This document shows positions 59,096 to 64,000 of a stretch of 64,000 nt of DNA, piece after piece. The position numbers and the translations under genes are program-made. Origin of the DNA: Rhizophagus irregularis (taxonomy: Eukaryota; Glomeromycota; Glomeromycetes; Glomerales; Glomeraceae); contig NC_089445.1 in NCBI RefSeq assembly GCF_026210795.1, positions 2,232,001 to 2,296,000 of the forward strand, written 5' to 3'. Position 1 is the stretch's first letter. Every line of letters starts with the position of its first letter. The notes under the pieces are model-generated. The model was not told the DNA's origin, did not search any database, and was given only the letters and a program-made list of their open reading frames with translations.

Positions 59096-59117
59096 TAAAC
59101 TCCAAGTTTCAGCAAAG

Positions 59118-59253
59118 TATTATAATGATCAAGTAATCTAGTTGCATTCATTGCTTTCTCAGTATCACAATATTTACATTGAAATCGTTTCTTCCCATTT
59201 TGATCAGTTTTTTCTTCAAATTCAGACCAAAAACTAGATTTTTCTTGTGGCAT
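59118..59253 (-). pseudogene. hAT transposase N terminus, BED zinc finger (split)
   Basis: ATG at 59253 (MPQEKSSFWSEFEEK) and a BED-type finger: FQCKYC, then 13 residues, then His in LLDHYN. The last metal ligand, the Cys of NTCSARLAF, is on the other side of the 12.2-kb insertion at 46912. Codons stay in phase across the junction once the insertion is taken out. BED fingers at the N terminus are typical of hAT transposases and bind the element's ends. Confidence 0.82.
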
Positions 59254-59431
59254 TTTAATTAAGAATACGAGAAAAAAAGATGATCAAGATAATCAATCTA
59301 TTTATTACATATTTATATATAATCTTTAAAATTACATAATGTAATGTAAGTTTCAGAAAATTACTGTAACTTACAAAAAATTCTGAAAATTACGGTAATT
59401 TAACAACCCTAGTCATATATGTCACTTCCCT

Positions 59432-59820
59432 AATACTTACCTGAATTTAGCCAATTTTTTAAAAATTTTGCCTACAAATAAATTTATTTGATATGCAAAA
59501 TATGGAAAAAATGTAATACTATTAATATATTTAAGTTGAAGTTTACACCTATAAACACAATGTTTTTAATTAAAGAATAAAATAAAAATAAAAATTTTTA
59601 ATTAAAAATAATGTCTTTTAATTAAAGCACTTATTATAAATAAAATAATCATAATTTTAGTAAGTAAATACTTTATATAGTAGTAACATACTGTAATTTG
59701 AAAATACTATTGATCATAATAGCAATAAGATTAGCTCCTATATCATTAATAATCTCTTTAAACATAGTTTCAGTCTTTTTAAAACTTTTTTCTATTTCTC
59801 TAATTCACTGCTTATATTTA
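59432..59820. other. AT-rich spacer
   Basis: No gene seen between the outer inverted-repeat element and the next MITE. Confidence 0.4.
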
Positions 59821-59992
59821 CAGTTAACCCTTGTTATAACGAATCCTAGGGTTTAGATCTCAACTTCACTATAAGACTATAGTGAAGATTTTAAGAGATT
59901 TGATTGGTTAATTTATTATAGCGAGAGGAAATTTATTATAATTGTTTGAAAAATTCACTATATCAAAGGTTCGCTATATCAAGATTTGACTG
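59821..59992. mobile_element. pogo/Tc1-like MITE, copy 2 (172 bp)
   Basis: Same family and orientation as 607-781: starts CAGTTAACCCTTGTTATAACG, ends AAGATTTGACTG, TA on both sides. Internal match is almost complete (GTGAAGATTTTAAGAGATTTG). Confidence 0.75.
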
Positions 59993-60458
59993 TACTGCCT
60001 TTCAAACTAGTACTTCACCTTCAGATGTAATCAATATGATACTAAGAAGATTCTGATTCAATACATTAGTTAATTCATTAAAAGATAGCATAACGCCAAC
60101 AGAATCTGCTCTTAATTTTTGTACCATATCAGTTTGAAGATCTTGTACTTCAGCTTTAAAATTGTTTCTCCTAAAGTTTTATGTTCTAGCAATTTTAATA
60201 CAAGATTTAAAAAATGAAAAAGATTTAAAATTTCTTTATTTTCCATCCATTATAGTGAAAATCTTATAAAAACTGTAGCTCAAAAGTTCTAAATTGTTAA
60301 TTTTTCAAATATATATTGGTCATTTTTTGAAAGTTACCATGCTGGAAGTAATAGTTTATTAATAAATAAATCAAGTGAACCAATAAATGATGATAAATTA
60401 TTTATAATACATTAGTTATTTAAAAATTTATACAAAAATTTTCAAATATTATTAAAAT
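59993..60458. other. AT-rich region, no gene
   Basis: Sequence reads like decayed coding DNA in places (minus-strand Gln/Lys-rich bits near 60060-60240) but no frame is open long enough to support a call. Confidence 0.3.
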
Positions 60459-60914
60459 TAGAGTTTTGAATAGATTGATCAAATTCAGATAACCTAATAG
60501 GTTGATTTGAATTTATTAGTTCAGATTTAGCAATTACAATTTAGTATCAGTTCAGGTTGTAACATTATTATAACCTAAATAACCTATTAATTTGAAACTA
60601 TTGATTTTATATAATAAAAGTGAGTTGCAATATCAGAATTTACTTTTTTATATTAATTTTATATATAAAAAATGAATTGTGATATTAGAATTCACTTTTT
60701 TATATTGATTCTATATAAAAAAAGTTAGTTGCGGTATTGTGATTCATGATTTTAATATAAAAGTAAATTGCAATATTTTTTAAAAAAATGGATTGCACCA
60801 TTTTTTTTAATATTTTAATAAAAATTCTGAAAATTTTCAGATTTTAGTTTAAGTCAACTTAAACAAATAATCTGATATATAACCTTAACCTGACCTGACC
60901 CATTCGGAATTTTA
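60459..60914. mobile_element. hAT-like element with exact 8-bp duplication (456 bp)
   Basis: Ends TAGAGTTTTGAATAG and, inverted, TAAAATTCCGAATGGGTCAGG, flanked by identical ATTAAAAT (60451-60458 and 60915-60922). The right end resembles the TAGAGCTCCGAATGGGTCGG end of the 860-bp element at 25446, so this is an older, AT-shifted relative. The inside repeats TTGCAATATTAGAATTCAC... words with about 65-bp period (60600-60790). Confidence 0.75.
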
Positions 60915-61238
60915 ATTAAAATAATAAAAAATACATACTTGTTTATAAAAAAGAATTTATAGTTGAATTGAATGATTTTTTACAAACTTTTTTTTTGAAG
61001 TTTCAATATTTTTAGTTATTTTATTTTTTTCTTATAATTCCTGTATACTAAAAAGTTTGCAAATTATTCAGAATACTTTTTCTTAAAATATTTACATTCT
61101 TTAAATAAGTTTTAATTTATTTACTTTTATTTGAAAATTTTTTAAGTAATGCAGTTGAATGCCCATTAATTTTACTGCATGCAATACAAATACAGTAAAA
61201 TCATGCTTTTTCAGTTAATACTTTGATAAAATTACTTA
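60915..61238. other. AT-rich spacer
   Basis: No feature seen. Confidence 0.4.
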
Positions 61239-61416
61239 CCATATTTTTCTAAAATTAGTCACCCCCGAAATTAAGCATCTCTACCAACTTTCGTACTTTG
61301 ATAAAAAGATTTTTATATAAAATACTAGTAAAAAAACTTCCAAAATTAAGCACTTTCCCAAGTTTTTTAACCAAAATCCTTGTAAAAAATGGGTGACTAA
61401 TTTTGGAAAAATACGG
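61239..61416. mobile_element. Tc1/pogo-like MITE with CCGTATTTTTC ends (178 bp)
   Basis: Left CCATATTTTTCTAAAATTAG and right, inverted, CCGTATTTTTCCAAAATTAG, TA flanks. Both ends continue into GTCACCC. The ends resemble those of the 399-bp element at 19506-19904 (CCGTATTCTTC), suggesting the same mobilising transposase. Confidence 0.75.
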
Positions 61417-62125
61417 TAAGTTATATGGCATTTTATTAAAATAATTTTTAATACTATTAAAATAAGAAATATGATGTAGTAATTTTATGTAGATCATTTT
61501 ATAGATCATTTTGTAAATCTCTTGATTTTTTCGATTTTCTTGATTTCTTGATTTATTTGATAAATCTGATAAATTTGATATATTTAATTTATTTAATTTA
61601 TTAATTTTATTTGTTATAATTATTTTATTTTATTTATTTATTATATTTATTTTATTTATTTTATCAAATATTAATAGTATTAAGATTTTATTAAGTTAAA
61701 GGGAGAGATAAATTTACAGATAGTTTAGTATTTAAGAATTATATTGTAGTATTTAAGTTATACAAAAAGAGCATTATTTTTAGTAGTATAATTTAAGATA
61801 GTTAATCTTATAACCAAGAAATTAATAACTATATTTTCTACTTATATATTTAAAATCTTACATTATTTTAATAAAAACCTATTTTCTTTAACTGAACATC
61901 CAATATTATTTCACATGATTATTTGTGATCAACTTCAGACTATACATGGTCTGGTAATTCCCTATTTTCATATAAATATGTAATTCGTAATCCTGGTAAT
62001 TAATTACCAGATTTTTTGAAAAATACGTAAATACGTAATTATTTATGTTATACGTAATTAGCGTAAATATTATTGGCTGATCATGGGTCATGTGCTTTTT
62101 TTATATAAAGTCATATCAGAATTTT
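61417..62125. other. AT-rich region with TGATAAAT repeats
   Basis: 61520-61680 is a low-complexity run (GATTTCTTGATTTATTTGATAAATC, then TTTATTTATTTTA words). The rest has no supported feature. Confidence 0.4.
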
Positions 62126-62785
62126 ATTGTTTTTGCATTTTTATATATATAAATGCCAGAACCTTCTGTTTTGGCATTTTTTTGTATTTCTACAAGTAAA
62201 AATGCCAGAACTATCAGTTTCAGCATTTTTTTTGCATTTTACTAGTAAAAATGCTGGAACTATCAGTTTTGGCATTTTTTATTAGTAAAAACACTGGAAC
62301 TATTAGTTTTGGCATTTTTTTTGCATTTTTACTACTGGTAAACATGCTGGAACTATCAGTTTTAGCTTTTTTTGCATTTTTACTAGTAAAAATGCTAGAA
62401 CTATCAGTTTTCAGCATTTTTTTTTATTTCTACAAGTGAAAACGCTAAAACTGATAGTTTTGGCATTTTTTTCATTTCTACAAGTGAAAATGCCACAATT
62501 ATCAGTTTTGGCATTTTTTTTCATTTCTACAAGAAAAAATGCTGGAATTATCAATTTCAGTGATTTTCTTGCATTTTTACAAGTAAAAATGCTAGAACAT
62601 CAGTTTCAGTGATTTTCTTTTTATTATTACATGTAAAATGCTGAAACCATCAGTTTTGGTGATTTTTTTTCATTTTTACATGTAAAACTGCCAGAACTAT
62701 CAGTTTTGACTATTTTCTTTTTATTTTTACATGTAAAACTGCTGAACTATTAGTTTCAGCATGTTTTTTTGCATTTTTACATATC
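62126..62785. repeat. Minisatellite of hairpin-forming units
   Basis: About twelve imperfect units of 50-60 bp on the pattern AATGCCAGAACTATCAGTTT, TGGCATTTTTTTGCATTTTTA, CTAGTAAA. Each unit is a partial palindrome (AAAATGCC...GGCATTTT). Open frames in it on both strands are by-products of the repeat. It lies 400 bp upstream of the recombinase start. Confidence 0.75.
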
Positions 62786-62907
62786 ATATGATTAATTACC
62801 AATAGTATTTACAGTAATTATATTAAACGTAATTATTTATGGATATATTTGATTAATTACAAAGACATTAATAATTATAAATTATAGTGCTTGTAGCGAT
62901 TAATATT

Positions 62908-63004
62908 ACAATTATTAACCAATGCTAGCAGATGATTGGTAAGGATTTGGCCACGTAGTGGCCAAATCTGTCCAATCAGAATGCAGCATTGGTTAATAAT
63001 TGTA
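62908..63004. promoter_or_regulatory. Long inverted repeat upstream of the recombinase
   Basis: Arms of about 45 bp: CAATTATTAACCAATGCT ... AGCATTGGTTAATAATTG, with an inner perfect part ATTTGGCCAC / GTGGCCAAAT around GTA. Contains inverted ATTGG/CCAAT boxes. It sits about 185 bp before the ATG and could be a promoter or the terminal recognition region of the Crypton-like element. Confidence 0.5.
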
Positions 63005-63188
63005 TATTTATCCTTAAGCACAATAATGATATTATCGTGTGACATTATGATGTTTTATTTAAACTTTTATTAAACTCGAATTAAACTCATAAATTAAGCT
63101 TTTATCATTTTTTTTCTTTATCCAATTTCATTTCTCTCCATTTCTGATTCTTTTTTTTACACAAAACCTTTCTATTAATATTTTAAAG

Positions 63189-64000
63189 ATGCAAGATAAT
63201 AAAGATAAACGACCTTGTAAGAAATTAAAGGTGAACTTTACTTATAAAAAGCCTACTGATGATGAGCTTCGCAATCTTATTGATAGTAGCCGATGTAAAA
63301 ATACTGATTATTCAACTTCAAATTGGATACGAGCTTTGGAAAAATTTAGAACAGATGTTAATTATCAAGGATTGATTGAGAAAGTTGATACAAAAGAAGA
63401 ATTAGAGGATCAGCTTTGTAGATTTGTTCATGCAATGAGAAAAAAAGATGGTTCTGAATATCATGTTTCTTCAGTTAATAGTTGCATGTTTGCAATAAAT
63501 AGACATTTGAATAATAAGTCTGTCCTTTCAAAACCTATCAACATTATGGATAAAGATCAATATTACAAATTATGGCAGATTTTGAATGGTAAAGTTAAGA
63601 GTCTTGTGAGTCAAGGTCGTGGGGAGCGTAACGGTGCTGATGGATTTACTGAAGATGATCTTCTTCAGATTCTTGATCATCCAGCAATGTCTGGCAATGA
63701 TCCTGCCAGTTTATTATATAGGATCTTTTTTTTTAATGCTATTTTTTTAGGGTTAAGGGGAGGAGAACATTTCAATTTGCAGCTTCAAAATTTTATACGA
63801 AGAAAAGACAAATATGGTGGATTTGATGTTATCATTTACAAATCAAAAACTAATCAACGCGGTGCCAATAATATTGAATCTCAAGGTGATAAGTTATACA
63901 TTCCCGAAATACCTAGTATCATTGAAATGTATGAAAATTATTTTACCAAACATCCAACCCAAGCTGATCCACATTTTTATTTAAAGCCATGCAATATTAG
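63189..64000 (+). CDS. Crypton-like tyrosine recombinase, 5' part (runs off window)
   Basis: Open from ATG 63189 (MQDNKDKRPCKKLK) to the window end without stops or introns, 270 codons. The N-terminal part is Lys-rich, followed by a core-binding-like domain (WIRALEKFRTDV, VSSVNSCMFAINRHLN). FTEDDLLQILDHP and FNAIFLGLRGGEHFNLQ give the first catalytic motif of tyrosine recombinases (Arg in GLRGGE), then a Lys in the beta hairpin (IIYKSKTNQRG). The remaining His/Arg/Tyr motifs would lie outside the window. The pattern is that of DUF3504/Crypton-type proteins, common in genomes of arbuscular mycorrhizal fungi; whether this copy is an active element or a domesticated gene cannot be seen. Confidence 0.75.
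   Translation, partial: MQDNKDKRPCKKLKVNFTYKKPTDDELRNLIDSSRCKNTDYSTSNWIRALEKFRTDVNYQGLIEKVDTKEELEDQLCRFVHAMRKKDGSEYHVSSVNSCMFAINRHLNNKSVLSKPINIMDKDQYYKLWQILNGKVKSLVSQGRGERNGADGFTEDDLLQILDHPAMSGNDPASLLYRIFFFNAIFLGLRGGEHFNLQLQNFIRRKDKYGGFDVIIYKSKTNQRGANNIESQGDKLYIPEIPSIIEMYENYFTKHPTQADPHFYLKPCNI

Larger units (their letters stand above)
46915..59117. mobile_element. 12.2-kb TNP2-type transposon with subterminal arrays
   Basis: Inserted at TA in the hAT transposase gene. Left end CTTTACAGAAACCTTGAATT and right end, inverted, CTTTGCTGAAACTTGGAGTT match at about 16 of 21 positions; TA flanks both sides (46913-46914 and 59118-59119). Deleting it and one TA rejoins the hAT frame exactly (DHYN to TCSARLAF) and rebuilds the BED finger. 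Content: GATATC-rich array (46960-47720), unknown minus-strand gene (49404-50738), tandem repeat (52047-52452), Myb/SANT-RS gene (52514-53127), degraded TNP2-like transposase (53739-57177), second array (58440-59095). TNP2 relation and subterminal arrays recall CACTA/EnSpm elements, but the CTTT ends and 2-bp TA duplication do not match the usual CACTA ends and 3-bp duplication. Confidence 0.78.
44892..59411 (-). mobile_element. hAT transposon, split by a 12.2-kb insertion
   Basis: Ends TAGGATTGGTGAATGTTAC (left) and, inverted, TAGGGTTGTTAAATTACCG (right). Flanks GTCATATG (44884-44891) and GTCATATA (59412-59419) agree in 7 of 8 bases, as after hAT insertion. The hAT parts are 44892-46914 and 59118-59411, about 2.3 kb together, with the transposase on the minus strand: BED finger at the right end, catalytic and dimerisation parts at the left. 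Confidence 0.78.
44719..59431. mobile_element. Outer inverted-repeat element hosting the hAT transposon
   Basis: Left AGGGGAGTGACACATATTA (44719) and right, inverted, AGGGAAGTGACATATATGA (59431) look like the ends of one small element that was split by the hAT transposon at 44892-59411. Only about 190 bp belong to this element itself; the left part includes C-rich CTTCCTCCCCCCC and CCTCCTCCCCCTC stretches. No target duplication fixed. Confidence 0.4.

Noticed and set aside
62220-62439. Repetitive Ser/Lys or Phe/Leu-rich small proteins
   Set aside because: Frames on both strands are by-products of the minisatellite.

Overview
The window looks like AT-rich, repeat-dense nuclear DNA from a fungus. 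Short introns (about 45-90 nt) with GTAAG-type donors and YAG acceptors, F-box genes, a bZIP factor of the fungal AP-1 type, a UNC-45/She4 homologue and many DNA transposons suggest an arbuscular mycorrhizal fungus (Glomeromycotina, Rhizophagus-like). That placement is inference from family content; no search was run.

Layout. 1-1.6 kb holds three short inverted-repeat elements. 1.7-14 kb is the gene-rich part: a spliced F-box/LRR-like gene, unresolved exon-like pieces, a six-exon membrane UDP-glycosyltransferase, a second F-box gene with an in-frame TGA, a three-exon Cys-rich single-pass membrane protein, a decayed nodulin-like MFS transporter, a UNC-45/She4-type myosin chaperone and, divergently, a six-exon nicotinate-nucleotide pyrophosphorylase. 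15-33 kb is a transposon graveyard with repeated nesting: a palindromic element carrying a hAT MITE, a LINE-like ORF1 relic, a pogo-like element carrying a second pogo derivative, a 5.5-kb DDE/zinc-finger transposon broken by an 860-bp hAT-like element, and a tRNA-headed repeat broken by a 1.48-kb hAT-like element that itself holds a CACTG-type palindrome. 33-38 kb is mostly AT-rich sequence with repeat relics. A bZIP gene lies at 38-39.2 kb. 39-44.7 kb is AT-rich with an inverted second copy of the pogo-like element, which received a 5S-rRNA-derived retroposon.

44.7-59.4 kb is the most interesting part. A hAT transposon (44892-59411, near-identical 8-bp target duplications) is split by a 12.2-kb transposon (46915-59117) inserted at TA exactly inside the BED zinc finger of the hAT transposase; removing it restores the hAT reading frame. 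The 12.2-kb element has imperfect terminal inverted repeats starting CTTT, subterminal arrays of GATATC/ATATCG-rich repeats at both ends, a degraded TNP2-like (CACTA/EnSpm-type) transposase, a Myb/SANT-like gene with an RS-rich tail, and an unrecognised six-exon gene on the opposite strand. This is the best candidate for an undescribed system.

59.4-64 kb holds more MITEs, a minisatellite and the start of an intact Crypton-like tyrosine recombinase gene that runs off the window. Premature stops in the transposon genes are almost all explicable as C-to-T or G-to-A changes, which fits deamination of methylated cytosine in silenced repeats.
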